From Undaria pinnatifida (lineage: Eukaryota; Sar; Phaeophyceae; Laminariales; Alariaceae), in NCBI GenBank assembly GCA_012845835.1, contig JABAKD010000025.1, positions 4,844,319-4,908,318 of the forward strand: a stretch of DNA of 64,000 nt, read 5' to 3'. Both the position numbers and the translations under genes were made by a program. A model generated the notes under the pieces. It was not told the DNA's origin, searched no databases, and saw only the letters and a list, made by a program, of their open reading frames with translations. This document shows positions 21,001 to 30,286 of this stretch, one piece after another. How positions within the stretch are numbered: the stretch's first letter is position 1; each line of letters begins with the position of its first letter.

Positions 21001-23013
21001 GAAGGGCTGTTATGTCGTATGTAGCTCCGATCTCGTATAGAACACGAACAGTTCGAGTTCCGATTATGATACCGGCGCCAGTACGACATACCAGGTGTTG
21101 GTACATGACAATCACCCGCGGGGAAATAGCAGATCCTGCAGATCTTACAGATCCCACCCAGGTAAACATGTGCGTAAGATCTAGGTCACACAGATCCTAC
21201 CCAGGCAAATATGTGAGAAGGATCTAGATCCCATCAGTGCAATATGATCTAGACCCCGCAAATCACATAGATGCCATCAGTGAAGCATGATGTAGATCCC
21301 TCAGATCCTACAGATCACACTCCGCAAACATGTGCAGATCGTGCAGATGGTACAGATCCCACGCAGGCAAACATGTGCGAAAGATCTAGATCATGTACAT
21401 GCCACCCAGGCAAACATGTGTGTATGAGCTAGATCGTGCAGATCCCATGAGTGAAATATGGTCTAGGTCCCACAGATCCTACAGATCAAGGATATATCTG
21501 TCCAAAAGAGATAGATCCCTAAAATGGGATATGATTTGTCCGAGGTGTGATTCGTATAGTCCATACCTGGTACGCAAGAGTACTGATATGTGTGATACAG
21601 GATTCGGGATCCCGCGTTAGTGTGGTATATGCCCTTTAGTGCGGTGTCCCAGTTTAGTGCGGTGAAAGTCGCTTGTCACGACCTTGCTTGTCCTACATAG
21701 TGCTGATCTAGATGTACCGCACCATCCCGAGATGGTGCCAGGGTCCCACTTTAGTACGGAATTGTCATCTGGCAAAACACCGCATGAATGAAGGACCACG
21801 GCAGTCGTGCAATCAATAGCAATATCGATGTGCGTGCACCTGTTGATACCAATATACTGTTATTTACGGTTGGGAGGTAACGATGGTAGTAAGCTTCCGC
21901 AATTTTTGTATCCTTGGAAGAAATTCCAGGCGAGAAGCCACGCTTGTTTAGGCACAGTTTTGTAATGCAAGAACGAACTCAGTTGTTGAGGATAGGTACT
22001 TTAGACCACCACCTATCGAGGCAGTGTTCAGTCGTATTGGTTGGTTCATTGCTGTACTCGTAGTCGTAGCAGAACCACGGTAGAAAGTAACATATGAGCG
22101 TTACAGCCGAAACAGGACTTTCTTGGAGGAAATGTTCTAAAAACGCGGCGGGATCACCTCCTGTTCGACTGCTGCCGTGTTTTTGTTGAAGAAGATCGTA
22201 TCGTACCAGGTAGTCAAGTTCTCGAAGTCAGAGGCTTCTGGAAGGAGTAGTGATCTGGACGCTGAGACGGATGATGCGGGTGGCCCCGCCCCTTTCACTC
22301 CTCACTCTTCTGTCATCCTTCTATTCTTCCTCGTCAGTTTTCAGCGTCCCCTGAACTCTGGACACAGCAGTCCATTGTTCTCAAGTGTTTCTTTTGTTGG
22401 CCGAATGCACCCGTCAAAACATCAATATATTTATGCCTCGTTCATCTTGCACGTTCCTCCGGTTAGCTTAATTGCTGCCAGCAGCCTCTGCGACCGCGCC
22501 AGGTCGTATCGTCACATATTCGCCAATACCAGTGTGCTTCTGTTGGGATGCGTGCAGGGAAACATGATAATGAACTGCCGATTTGCCTGTTCGTCTGTCT
22601 TCTGTATTTCTCTCTCTGCCTCTGTCTCTGTTTGCCCCTCTGCTTGCCTCTCCACCCGTGTGTCTGTTTTTTCTTCGTCCGTTCGTCTTTATCTGTACGT
22701 CTGTTTTTTCGACCACTACATGTTGTCAGGCGGCACTGGCGCAACGTTCGACCACGAGGTGGCCAAACTAGTGGGGGAGGCGGGGGTCCCCGTGATAGTC
22801 GCAGGGGGGCTCACGGCGGACAACGTCGAAATCTGCATCGTGTGCACTAGCAGCTTCGGCGTGGATGTCTCGAGCGGCGTAGAGCAGTCGAAGGGGGTGA
22901 AAAATTTAGGGGAGGTTAAAAAGTTCATGAGGGAAGCGAGGTTGGCACAAAAGGACCTGGCTGCTAAGGTCTCGCGTGAGAAAGAAGTTGCCGAAGTGCC
23001 GCGACAACCCTGA
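11831..23013 (+). CDS. Bifunctional indole-3-glycerol-phosphate synthase / phosphoribosylanthranilate isomerase, 11 exons
   Basis: Performs two consecutive tryptophan-pathway steps (PRA isomerisation, then ring closure of CdRP to indole-glycerol phosphate); in algae these are plastid reactions. Exons: 11831-12065, 12489-12598, 13157-13383, 13916-14081, 14966-15195, 16425-16533, 16986-17104, 17629-17719, 18298-18405, 18786-19011, 22730-23013. All junctions agree in phase; the product is 634 aa. The IGPS part spans about residues 65-355: Glu125 and Lys127 in [11 protein letters not shown], Lys197 in LRKDF, Glu246 in LVEV, Asn267/268 in VNNRNL, and a fungal-type ALSGI at 311-315 in place of the common SESGI. 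The PRAI part spans about 366-610: Cys369 in KVCG, HGDE near 481, Asp533 in LDTTVKG, and the AGGL and GVDVSSGVE phosphate-site motifs. The N-terminus is uncertain: ATG 11831 follows an acceptor-like CGCAG, so an upstream transit-peptide exon is possible. Confidence 0.93.
12489..12598 (+). CDS. IGPS-PRAI exon 2
   Basis: Acceptor CGTGCAG, donor TCG|GTGAGA. It encodes [17 protein letters not shown], the N-terminal IGPS helix. Confidence 0.92.
12650..12840. mobile_element. MITE with TCCCTCTATAGTGCCGG ends, in intron 2
   Basis: The left end GTGGTCCCTCTATAGTGCCG and the inverted right end (reverse complement GTGGTGGTCACCCTATACTG) bound about 190 bp with inner CCGGTA/TACCGG palindromes. Related ends occur at 23530-23785, 26187-26367, 37878 and 38530. 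Confidence 0.7.
12948..13012 (+). repeat. Echo of IGPS-PRAI exon 3 start
   Basis: It lies 207 bp before the true exon start. In the exon frame it reads [19 protein letters not shown] then DIAV, against [19 protein letters not shown] then DIAV. By eye 8 codons differ synonymously and 5 non-synonymously. No AG precedes it directly, so it may not be spliceable as it stands. Confidence 0.9.
13157..13383 (+). CDS. IGPS-PRAI exon 3 (catalytic [11 protein letters not shown])
   Basis: Acceptor CTGCAG, donor CTGAG|GTGGGT (phase 2). It carries the IGPS signature and the [16 protein letters not shown] strand/loop. Confidence 0.95.
13916..14081 (+). CDS. IGPS-PRAI exon 4
   Basis: Acceptor CTCGGCAG after a C-rich tract, donor GAG|GTATGC. 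It encodes [25 protein letters not shown] and ELDMEPLVE. Confidence 0.95.
14253..14328 (+). repeat. Echo of IGPS-PRAI exon 4 end
   Basis: A copy of 14020-14081 shifted by about 243 bp. It reads [21 protein letters not shown] against [21 protein letters not shown], is preceded by an acceptor-like CAATAG and followed by GAG|GTGGGG. The substitutions are conservative. Confidence 0.9.
14690..14765 (+). repeat. Two nested echoes of IGPS-PRAI exon 5 start
   Basis: Two acceptor-like GATAAAG|GTACACAT motifs (14690 and 14718) precede a copy reading [12 protein letters not shown] then stop, against [12 protein letters not shown] at the true exon start 14966. Confidence 0.85.
14966..15195 (+). CDS. IGPS-PRAI exon 5
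   Basis: Acceptor GTTAAG, donor CAACG|GTAAGA (phase 2). It encodes VHTDEE, GVNNRNL and [16 protein letters not shown]. Confidence 0.95.
15300..15539 (+). repeat. Two echoes of IGPS-PRAI exon 5 end
   Basis: Copy 1 (about 15325-15402) reads [17 protein letters not shown] and keeps a GTAAGG donor. Copy 2 (about 15456-15536) reads [18 protein letters not shown] but has lost the donor. Both match 15130-15195, and poly-G tracts follow the true exon and copy 1. Frames are open. Confidence 0.9.
15675..15930. mobile_element. Foldback MITE in IGPS-PRAI intron 5
   Basis: The arms carry TACTATTGAAAC and ACCCAAGGCCAA in the left half and their reverse complements in the right half. A single arm of the same family lies at about 23405-23520, just after the gene. 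Confidence 0.75.
16425..16533 (+). CDS. IGPS-PRAI exon 6
   Basis: Acceptor TTTCAG, donor CCG|GTGAGG. It encodes [18 protein letters not shown], the last IGPS phosphate-binding strand and helix. Confidence 0.95.
16551..16760. repeat. GTG/GTT trinucleotide repeat in intron 6
   Basis: Interrupted GGT, GTT and GCG triplets just inside the donor of exon 6. Long open frames on both strands here are low-complexity artefacts. Confidence 0.9.
16986..17104 (+). CDS. IGPS-PRAI exon 7 (start of PRAI)
   Basis: Acceptor TTTTCAG, donor AA|GTAAGC (phase 2). It encodes [14 protein letters not shown] with the catalytic Cys, and [12 protein letters not shown]. Confidence 0.95.
17629..17719 (+). CDS. IGPS-PRAI exon 8
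   Basis: Acceptor GAAACAG, donor AAG|GTGAGT. It encodes [20 protein letters not shown] weak acceptor-side echo lies at 17472-17500 (GTAG|GGCGTCCG against ACAG|GGTGTCCG). Confidence 0.9.
18298..18405 (+). CDS. IGPS-PRAI exon 9
   Basis: Acceptor TCGCCAG, donor GAG|GTGAGA. It encodes 36 codons including [14 protein letters not shown], the PRAI 'VGVF.N' strand. Confidence 0.94.
18484..18720. repeat. Poly-C tract and GGGTC pentamer repeat in intron 9
   Basis: C-rich run at 18490-18517, then GGGTC repeats (18560-18660) facing a short inverted stretch GACCTGACCCGATCCGACCC near 18690-18710. Confidence 0.85.
18786..19011 (+). CDS. IGPS-PRAI exon 10
   Basis: Acceptor CTCTTAG, donor CAGG|GTGAGT (phase 1). 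It encodes [17 protein letters not shown] and VVLDTTVKG with the second catalytic residue (Asp533). Confidence 0.95.
19072..19125 (+). repeat. Echo of IGPS-PRAI exon 10 donor boundary
   Basis: ACACCGCTGTCAAGGGC..GGCTTGCAG|GGTGGATTTT resembles the exon end ACGACCGTCAAGGGCCTGCAG|GGTGAGTTTT about 85 bp upstream, with a small internal insertion. Confidence 0.75.
19140..21540. repeat. GATC-rich satellite flanking three 242-bp tandem units
   Basis: The outer parts repeat CAGATCCCACCCAGGCAAACATGTG with CAGATC/AGATCT variants. The core has CTGCCCATGCTGTGTACCAC at 19707, 19949 and (one change) 20191, an exact 242-bp period. A reverse-complement block (GGTTTCCCGTTTTGGCCGG, 20300) faces CCGGCCAAAACGGGAAACC in each unit. 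Confidence 0.9.
22730..23013 (+). CDS. IGPS-PRAI exon 11 (C-terminal, stop)
   Basis: Acceptor TTGTCAG, phase 1. It encodes [28 protein letters not shown] and [18 protein letters not shown], then a charged 30-residue tail and TGA. Confidence 0.96.
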
Positions 23014-23019
23014 TGATGA

Positions 23020-23370
23020 CCTGGTCGGTGGATTTGTCAGACCAGGTAGTACGCGAAGTTTATCGTGAAAACCTTTGTCTGTGCTGGTCGTTAGCTCTTT
23101 GTGGTGGACAGGTTGTTTGCTTGTTGTTACGGGCTGGTCGTTACGTTTTGACGGAGTGGTCGTTATTTTTGATCGAACGGTCGTTAGCGTTTAGCCAGCG
23201 GGTTCTTAGCGTTTCACGGAAAAGTGGTTAGCTTTTTAACGGACTGGTCGCTGTCTGTTTGATTGGAATGGTTGTTAGCTTTTTGACGGCATGGCCGTTA
23301 GATTATGACGGACTGGTCGTTATTTTTGGATGGTCGTTGACGGACTGGTCGTTAGCTATTCGTGAAAAGG
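23020..23370. repeat. ACGGACTGGTCGTTAGC minisatellite after IGPS-PRAI
   Basis: About ten degenerate copies of a 25-36 bp unit begin within 20 bp of the stop codon, so it probably forms the 3' UTR or terminator region. Confidence 0.8.
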
Positions 23371-23404
23371 CTTTGTAACGTTCATGTTTGCGATATACCA
23401 ACTT

Positions 23405-23785
23405 TGTTTGGGTAGGAGTTGGGCAGGAAAACATACTATACTACTAATAGTACTATTGAAACCGTCGCACGTCTCGATCCAAGGCAAACTCAACCCACCC
23501 AGCCCATAAAAAAACGGCAAATATTTTTTTAAGCACTACTCCGCAACTTCCACCGCCAGCAATACCGGCACTCTATGGCGGCAACCGGCACTACTCCGCA
23601 TACTGCCACTTGGGTGCTCCCGTCTGTGCAATGCGATTTTACAGGCACTCTGGCGGGCAGTCGGCACTACTCAACAGGCACTGTAAAAGGACTACTGGTT
23701 GTTCCCGTCTATGCCAAAATATTTCACAGGCACTATAGAGGGCAGTCGGCACTACTCAACCGGCACTATAGAGGGACCACTACTG
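23405..23785. mobile_element. Two MITE fragments
   Basis: Positions 23405-23520 are one arm of the 15675-15930 family. Positions 23530-23785 repeat CCGGCACTACTC and end CACTATAGAGGGACCACTAC, the reverse complement of the 12650 element's terminus. Confidence 0.7.
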
Positions 23786-25947
23786 TCGTAACATGCCCCC
23801 ACCATCGGCCGGCGGCGGGTCTCAGTTTCTCGAAGAGCGCCCGGCGTTGAGTTGCGTCGTACAGTACGCGATAGATTGGCTGGTAATCCCTTTGGGACTC
23901 GAGAGGGAAAAAATGTCGACAAATATGCGACGATAGTGACTTGACTACAGAATCTCGACGAGGCGCCTTTATTACCGACCTCAACGCACAAATCATACCA
24001 GATCAAGAACCAAATTGTAGAGGTTTCTATAGGCTGTTTTTCGTGTGTTTTTGTGTGTGAGTGTGTGCATGTGTGTGTTTTCCTACAAACCGCGACAGGG
24101 CGTCGACCCAACCCAACCCAACCCTGATATTACCCCTTTGAAACCCAGGCTAAAGGCTCCGACCTGACCGCGGCTTCGCCGCGCGTTTTGGAAATATGAG
24201 AAAAAAATGCGCGGACCACCTCGAAAATTGAAGTACTCTTGGCACTTTATCTGGTATGATTTGTGTGTTTGTTTGAAAACATCGCAAAGGCTATTAGTCT
24301 AGAGTAGAGTAGTCTAGACTAATACTAGTACATGATTATACTGGGCATCGGCCCAAGCATCAGCCTTTTCTGCTGGTGTACGGGTCCTCTGCACAGACAG
24401 CTCCGAGGACTTCCACTCCTGGGCTCGGAGTGCGTTTGCTTTCCCCATACATCCCCATACAATAAAAATGAGGATACATGCGTACCGGGGGGGGGAAGGA
24501 AGGGTGGACGCCTATGATTAGGACCTGTTCACAGTCTGTGACCACATAGTTTGTATCTCTTCAGGATGAAGAATCAGCACGGACACTGAGTGTACTGATG
24601 TCGTTGGGTAGAAAGAACGGTTTAATGTGAAGACTAGTGAAGACAACACACAACACACACTTTTGTACCAAAGGTACGATGGCCACGTTTTTTTTGCTGC
24701 TACTCCACCAGGTATCATTCAAATAAAGATATCTCGTGGCTCGTGGAATAAAAAACAAGGTATCGTTCGCAAGATCCAATATCTTGTTTTTGAAACCGTT
24801 TTCTCGACTGTTGGACAATTTTTCGTGCGAGATCGAAACAATCAGCGAGCAGGATACGGCGACAAAAAGACGGCACACAATTACCACCATACACACCTCA
24901 AGCTCAACAGCATCACACCACACAACACACGACACACAGCAACGTGAGCGAGCGAGCGGGCGAGACACGCATCACCACGCACACAATACTTGGTACGTAA
25001 CACAACATGGTTCGTTCTCGAAAAAGACCGCTGCCATGTTCGGTAGCCCACACCGTGCTGTGCGGCAGCCTCGTGCTTCTCGTCGTACCTGAGGTGGTTT
25101 TGCTGGGGCTTCCGCTGGAGCTCGACTATCAACGCTGGTTTTATCCGACAGGGCACTCCGAACGCGTGCATCCACCAAGAAGAGAGGCCGGTGCTGGAGT
25201 CGGTGTCAGTGACAGTCAACCCTGGCTTTATCGCACGAGGCAATCCGGTTTACTTGTACACCCACAACCAAGACGGGTGTGTGTCGGCGACAGTCAACGC
25301 CGGCTTTGTCCGAGGCCATCCGAACGCGTACAGCCGCTGCCAAGAGAGGCCCATACCGGTGACAGTGACCGTAACAACGTCACTGCAAGTGTCGGCGACA
25401 CTCTCGGAGACACTAGTGTGGTTGGTGTTGGTGTCGGTGTCGATGACAGGGTCGGTGACAGTGTCGTTCGGAGACAGACAAGAAGCTTTGCAGTAGGCGC
25501 CCCGGGTGGCCGCAGCAGCAGCCGCATCGTCGGTGACACCGGTCGGAGACGCACGAGCTTTGCTGTCGGTGCGGCGGTGGTATCAAACATTGAGCCATTC
25601 GTGGATGACGGCATGTTTGACCCGCGTCGAGACTACTGGGGGGATAGGAGCAAGGGGTCCACGTCGTCAGCGTCAACAACCCATAACTGGGCGTCAGGTG
25701 GGTGTTCCACACAGTATTCGGTGTATGCGGTGTATGTGCGTTCATGAGGATGTTGCACCACACGTTTCAAGCCGGATTACCTGTACATGTTTCTACAAAC
25801 GAGACTACGTTACCGACCCGCCCCAGTATGCTCGTAGGCAGGTCAGATCAGCTCGTCTTACAGCAGTGGGGCTTCCACTTTTTAATTGTGCCGCGGTACG
25901 CCGTTGGCGTACGAAGATTCGGCTGCTCTTACGGCTCCGACACCATT
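23786..25947. other. Region with no recognised gene; GC-rich open stretch at 25007-25747
   Basis: Positions 25007-25747 are open on the plus strand for 246 codons and partly open in a second frame. The second frame carries about three repeats of 26-28 residues (NAGFIRQGTPNA, NPGFIARGNPVY, NAGFVRGHPNAY; 78-bp spacing 25210 to 25288). It could be a fragment of a repeat-containing surface protein or simply GC-rich tandem DNA. The rest is unique AT/GC-mixed sequence. Confidence 0.35.
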
Positions 25948-26060
25948 TTATAAAAATATTCCAAGGACGTCAGCCGTGAGTTCGACGAATTTTGGGTCGA
26001 TACTCATCTTTGCAAGCTGCGTTGTTGGTACTTGCAATATACTATGTGGGTGAGTTTTTT
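25948..26060 (+). repeat. Dispersed repeat copy (CATCTTTGCAAGCTGCG family), uninterrupted
   Basis: It contains TTTATAAAAATATTCCAAGG, GACGTCAGCCGTGAGTTCGA, ACTCATCTTTGCAAGCTGCG and then TTGTTGGTACTTGCAATATA. The same order flanks the Crypton pair at 29560-29635 and 32087-32140, so this copy is an empty-site paralogue. Confidence 0.85.
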
Positions 26061-26186
26061 CATAATGGGAGAGGTCATATTGTTCTGTTAAAAAACACAG
26101 TCTATGTACTCTATAGTCTATACGAGTAGTCTATATAGTCTAGACTACACATATTTATTTTACCATTTATTTGTACAGCAGTAGTG

Positions 26187-26367
26187 TAGTCCCTCTGTAG
26201 TGCGGGTATGTGCCGGCCGGAAACACCGGTATTATATTGGCAACGGGCCACTACTCCGCATGCTGGCACCTTTGGTTGTTCCCACCTTTCCTAGGCGATT
26301 TCATTGGCGCTATATTATTGGGCAACCGGCACTACTCAATCGGCATTAAATTGTAGAGGGACCACTA
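26187..26367. mobile_element. MITE of the CCCTCTATAGTGC family
   Basis: About 180 bp between GTAGTCCCTCTGTAGTGCGG and the inverted end TTGTAGAGGGACCACTA. Inner CCGGCACTACTC motifs are shared with 23530-23785. Confidence 0.75.
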
Positions 26368-27049
26368 AAACCGTACCATGAACAAAATATCACATCATAT
26401 ATATATGGTATACCGTGTTCTCCTACCTCCCGGACGTTGTGAATGTTTTACTCGTACAGCGACGGCGACGGCGGAGATGTTTTACTCTCACAGCGACCCC
26501 CCTCGCCTATGTGGTAAGGAATGGAGGTATGCTCAAGCATATCCCTTGATCCTCGCTCCCAGGCCCATGCGCTCTGCCCGAGGCCAGCTAGAAGATGTCG
26601 TCTGGTTTCTTGCGCACTAATGTTTTATCATCGAATACCTTCGTACATACATAGACTACTGGTATATGGCGTCGAGCCATATTTTGTTGTCGAGGTGCGT
26701 GGCCCGCTGCGTTGTGGAGAGACGTGTGCATTCCAGTGTAGCCGAACGGGATGAGACACAACACCAAAAACAGGGACGATCAGAGACAGAGCGCAGTCTG
26801 AAGTTAGTTGCAGGATTCGGGGGCAGTGCAAGCGTCTTCTTTAGGTACACGGCTATGCGTATGGTACACGCACACATTTATAAATGGTAAAAAACTGAGA
26901 CACGTACCTTGTATATAAATACTACCAGGTACTTGCATTTTTTCTTGAGAATGTGCTGATACCCCGTTCGTTGTCGTCTACGAAAAAGGACTGAAAATCA
27001 CCTTCGAACAACCGTTCTGTTGACTTCTTACATACCAGTATATTACAAA

Positions 27050-27215
27050 AATTAAAATACACTCCAGCTGTGAGATCGAATACTTTGTCGAAACTCATCT
27101 TTGCAAGCTGTGTGTGATACTCCGATCACGCGTATTACGGGTTGTGTGTCCTCATTAAGGATAGTCTATTATAGGTCGGCGACTCCCTTGCAACTACAGT
27201 GTAGCTATCAGGGTA
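27050..27215 (+). repeat. SINE-like dispersed repeat (CTCCAGCTGTGAGATCG family)
   Basis: AATACACTCCAGCTGTGAG, AACTCATCTTTGCAAGCTGT and GTATTACGGGTTGTGTGTCC in order. Close copies lie at 48833-48950 and 60470-60630; shorter ones at 27785-27880, 44090-44150 (minus) and 54595-54655. Confidence 0.85.
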
Positions 27216-27267
27216 TGCATATGATAGTCATCCAGAGGGGTCACTGACCTTCATAGCATAGTCTAAT

Positions 27268-27650
27268 GTTAAGGTATTAGTGGGGTATTAGTCCGTTTGA
27301 CCACTTAACTTGCAAAAGGTCAACCCATTGCTTACCCAAAACAAGCCTTATAACACTTTCCCCCCCCGAAATGGTGGGATAGCAGATCGGCCGGATATAC
27401 GGGCAGACCTGTCAATATCCAAGCGCTTTCATTTCCTGGGGATACCGGGGAGAGTATTTTTCAAGTTCGACATACATGGGGAAAGTCTGAACGGTTTATT
27501 TTGTTGTGGAAGGTGGGAACTGAACCCACGACCCAAACAGCCCATGGTCTGTCGATGACGCCATTTGTTAAGGAATTAGTGGGGTGGTATTAGTCCGTTT
27601 AACCACTTGCAAAAGGTTATCCCATTGCTTACCCAAACTGAGCCGTACCT
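27268..27650 (-). mobile_element. Small element with direct terminal repeats and a tRNA-like core
   Basis: Inverted relative to the copy at 33650-34016. Terminal blocks of about 75 bp (ATTAGTCCGTTTGACCACTT... and ATTAGTCCGTTTAACCACTT...) flank an interior that in minus sense has GACAGACCATGGGCTGTTTG and a TRNA T-arm-like GGTCGTGGGTTCAGTTCCCA. It could be a TRIM or a tRNA-derived dimeric SINE. Confidence 0.6.
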
Positions 27651-28214
27651 GGTACAACAATAATCTTTCGCGGGGAGTGAACGTACCACACGCGCGGTCG
27701 AAGTACCACGCAGCTTGCAAAGATGAGTTTCCTCTGTCTGTCCAATCTGTCGAGCTCGCATCCGGCTTGGTCTATAAACTCATTTCGAATACACCTCAGC
27801 TAGCTGTGAGTTCGGCGGCCATTTTTTAATTGGTCGATACAGAACTCAACTTTGCAACGCTGCGTGATTCTTCGGCCTCGCTTTTTTTTATACATGTTTT
27901 TGACATATTATATATGTGTAAAAATATACCTTGCATATTTTGGACTTAAACGTATCATATATTAATAATTGTCATATATATATATATATATCTTGTCTCC
28001 GTACGATCTCCGATCGTCGCTCTTGTCTTTCAATTGGGGTAGGGTCAGGATGACCTATGGACACAGATTTTTTTATGAGAGTTAATGTGAGAAAACAACA
28101 ATGAATGGACGCACGTCTATTAATAATATGTGTAGTTGTTGGTTGTTGGATCGTGATTTTGCGCTTTTTTTACTATTCTTCGTCGTCTGGATTTTGGATT
28201 GTTTTGTATTAATA

Positions 28215-29237
28215 GTGCGTTAGGGGACCGCCGAGGGAACCGCCAGAGCGTTTTTGGGCAGCGGGACCGCCGAGCGAGGGGATCGCCAACGGGTTTTGAG
28301 CAGGGGGACCACCGAGAGAGGGGACCGCTAAGAGGTTTCGGGTAGCGGGACCGCCGAGTGAGGGGACCGCCAAAGACTTTAAGAAGGCAGCGGGACATAC
28401 GATATGACTTTATACTAAAACGTACAGATTTTCTATTTTTCTATACCGTATGTATATAAGTTCAATACGTACGCGTTGGGAAAACGAGGTATCCGGACCG
28501 AGTTTATACTAAAACGTACAGATTTTACCCATTAAATTTACGAGGGGTCCGGACCGAGTTTATACCAAATCGTACAGATTTTCTCTATTAAATTTTTACT
28601 AAAACGTACAGATTTTCCTTATTAAACTTAAGTTGATAATAAAACGTGTAGATTTCCTCTATTAATTTTTAAAATCTGTATTTTATAGAGAAAATCTGTA
28701 CGTTTTAGTATGAACTCGGTTTAACCCCTTTACAACTGGAAACCCGATTTTGGGGACAAAATTACTTGGATTTAGTATAGGGAGGGGATTGGGGGCTCTA
28801 AAAGGGTTAATAGGGAAAATCTGTACGTTTTAGTAGAAATTTAATTGGGAAAATCTGTACGTTTCAGTATAAACTCGGCCCGGATACCTCGTGTTCCGAA
28901 CGCGTATTAAACTTGAACTATAGGGGACATCTGTACGTTTTAGCATAAACTCGGTCCGGATACCTCGTTTTCCCAACGCGTACGAATTAAAATTATACGG
29001 TATAGAAAAATAGGAAGCCTATACGTTTTAGTGTAAAGTCAAATCGGCTGTCCCGCTGCCTTAAAGTCTTTGTTTGGCGGTCCCCTCAGTCGGCGGTCCC
29101 GCTAGCCAAAACCTCTTAGTGGTCCCCTCTCTCGGTGGTCCCGCTGCTCGAAACCCGTTGGCGGTCCCCTCGCTCGGCGGTCCCGCTGCCCAAAAACGCT
29201 CTGGCGGTTCCCTCACGCGGCGGTCCCCTAACGCACT
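28215..29237. mobile_element. 1-kb foldback element with TA flanks
   Basis: Long inverted arms start TA|GTGCGTTAGGGGACCGCC and end GGCGGTCCCCTAACGCAC|TA. The outer arms hold repeated GGACCGCCGAG blocks. The AT-rich inner arms repeat ACTAAAACGTACAGATTTT and its complement. No transposase is present; the TA flanks suggest mobilisation by a Tc1/mariner-like enzyme. Confidence 0.85.
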
Positions 29238-29559
29238 ACAGTTTGACCATATTGCGCTTACTGTTGACACTAGCGTTGCAGTGTTGTCGGATGGCAAATG
29301 AAACAATTACAATTATCTTACTTGTATGATTTATGTGCTTTTCGTGTCAATGTGCTAGCCGTCCGAGAGCGCCTGTTACAGCTAGCTACTGGTGGTATAT
29401 ATCTCCGTCTAAGCCTTGCCAGGCGTACGTTTGACTGATGCAACATCATTTCGGATCAGTCTAACAGCTAGCCGTGCCACGTCTACTCGATCGATCGCAA
29501 TCCCTAATACACACCCAAAATCCAACAGCAATATCTTACGCACTTATGAATACTCCGGT

Positions 29560-29635
29560 TAATGTTTTATAAAAAATATTTTTCTAAGGACGTCAGCCGT
29601 GAGTTCGACGAATTTCAGGTCAGCACTCATCTTTG
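29560..29635 (+). repeat. Left half of dispersed repeat split by the Crypton pair
   Basis: Matches 25948-26015 up to ACTCATCTTTG; the right half resumes at 32087 with CTTTGCAAGCTGCG. Confidence 0.85.
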
Positions 29636-30281
29636 TTTGATATCTTTCGAATTGCTTGGTTATTATTGTGTCTGTGACTTGGGAGGGAGAGCACCCCGAG
29701 AGACCAATCTACCGCAACCAACCTTGACGGTATTCCACTGGTGGTCTCTACTCTAAATCCCGTCTCTCCCTCCGTTAACCACTAGCCAGGTCCCAACCGA
29801 AACCCATGCAGTCTAAGACGACTGAGTCCCACCCACGGTACGATACCGTGGAAACTACTCCATCCGACTCCTAAGTGAACCAATTGTTGTACATACCAAT
29901 ATCAGTCAATTCCTAGTGCACAGAAATGAAGACAAACACAATTGTCATAAAATACACAGTGCGACATTTCTCCCCTCTCCTCACCTTCGAAAGAAAAAGG
30001 GTGGGTGGGTGGGAGAAATATCACGAGAGCCGACCTAATGCTGGGTCGCTGGCCGGCTACTAACACTTGCCTCTTCTCTGGTCGCACAGCCTACACGGTA
30101 CCGTCCCTTGCCCTCCGACGTGCGGGCTTACCTAGCTGCGCGAGTCAACCGAAGAGTGATGGCCACCAACTACCGTGTGGTGGACCGCTACCAGAGCATG
30201 GAACAACAACCCTAAATTCTTTCGCGTCCAAACAAACCACGGGTTACGCCGCTTTCGGTTCCCGAAGGTCATAACCCTCTC
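29636..30281. mobile_element. Internally deleted Crypton-like element (no recombinase)
   Basis: 646 bp. The left 225 bp match the left end of the next element (30287-30508) and the right 264 bp (30018-30281) match that element's right end (31823-32086), with a short unrelated centre. It is flanked by CTTTG on both sides, at 29631-29635 and 30282-30286. Confidence 0.85.
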
Positions 30282-30286
30282 CTTTG

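Larger units (their letters stand above)
19012..22729 (+). other. IGPS-PRAI intron 10 (3.7 kb, satellite-rich)
   Basis: It contains an exon-10 echo (19072-19125), a GATC-rich degenerate satellite (19140-19680 and 21120-21540), three tandem 242-bp units (19591-20316), a MITE-like palindrome (about 21620-21800), and unique sequence. No separate gene is recognised in it. Confidence 0.8.
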
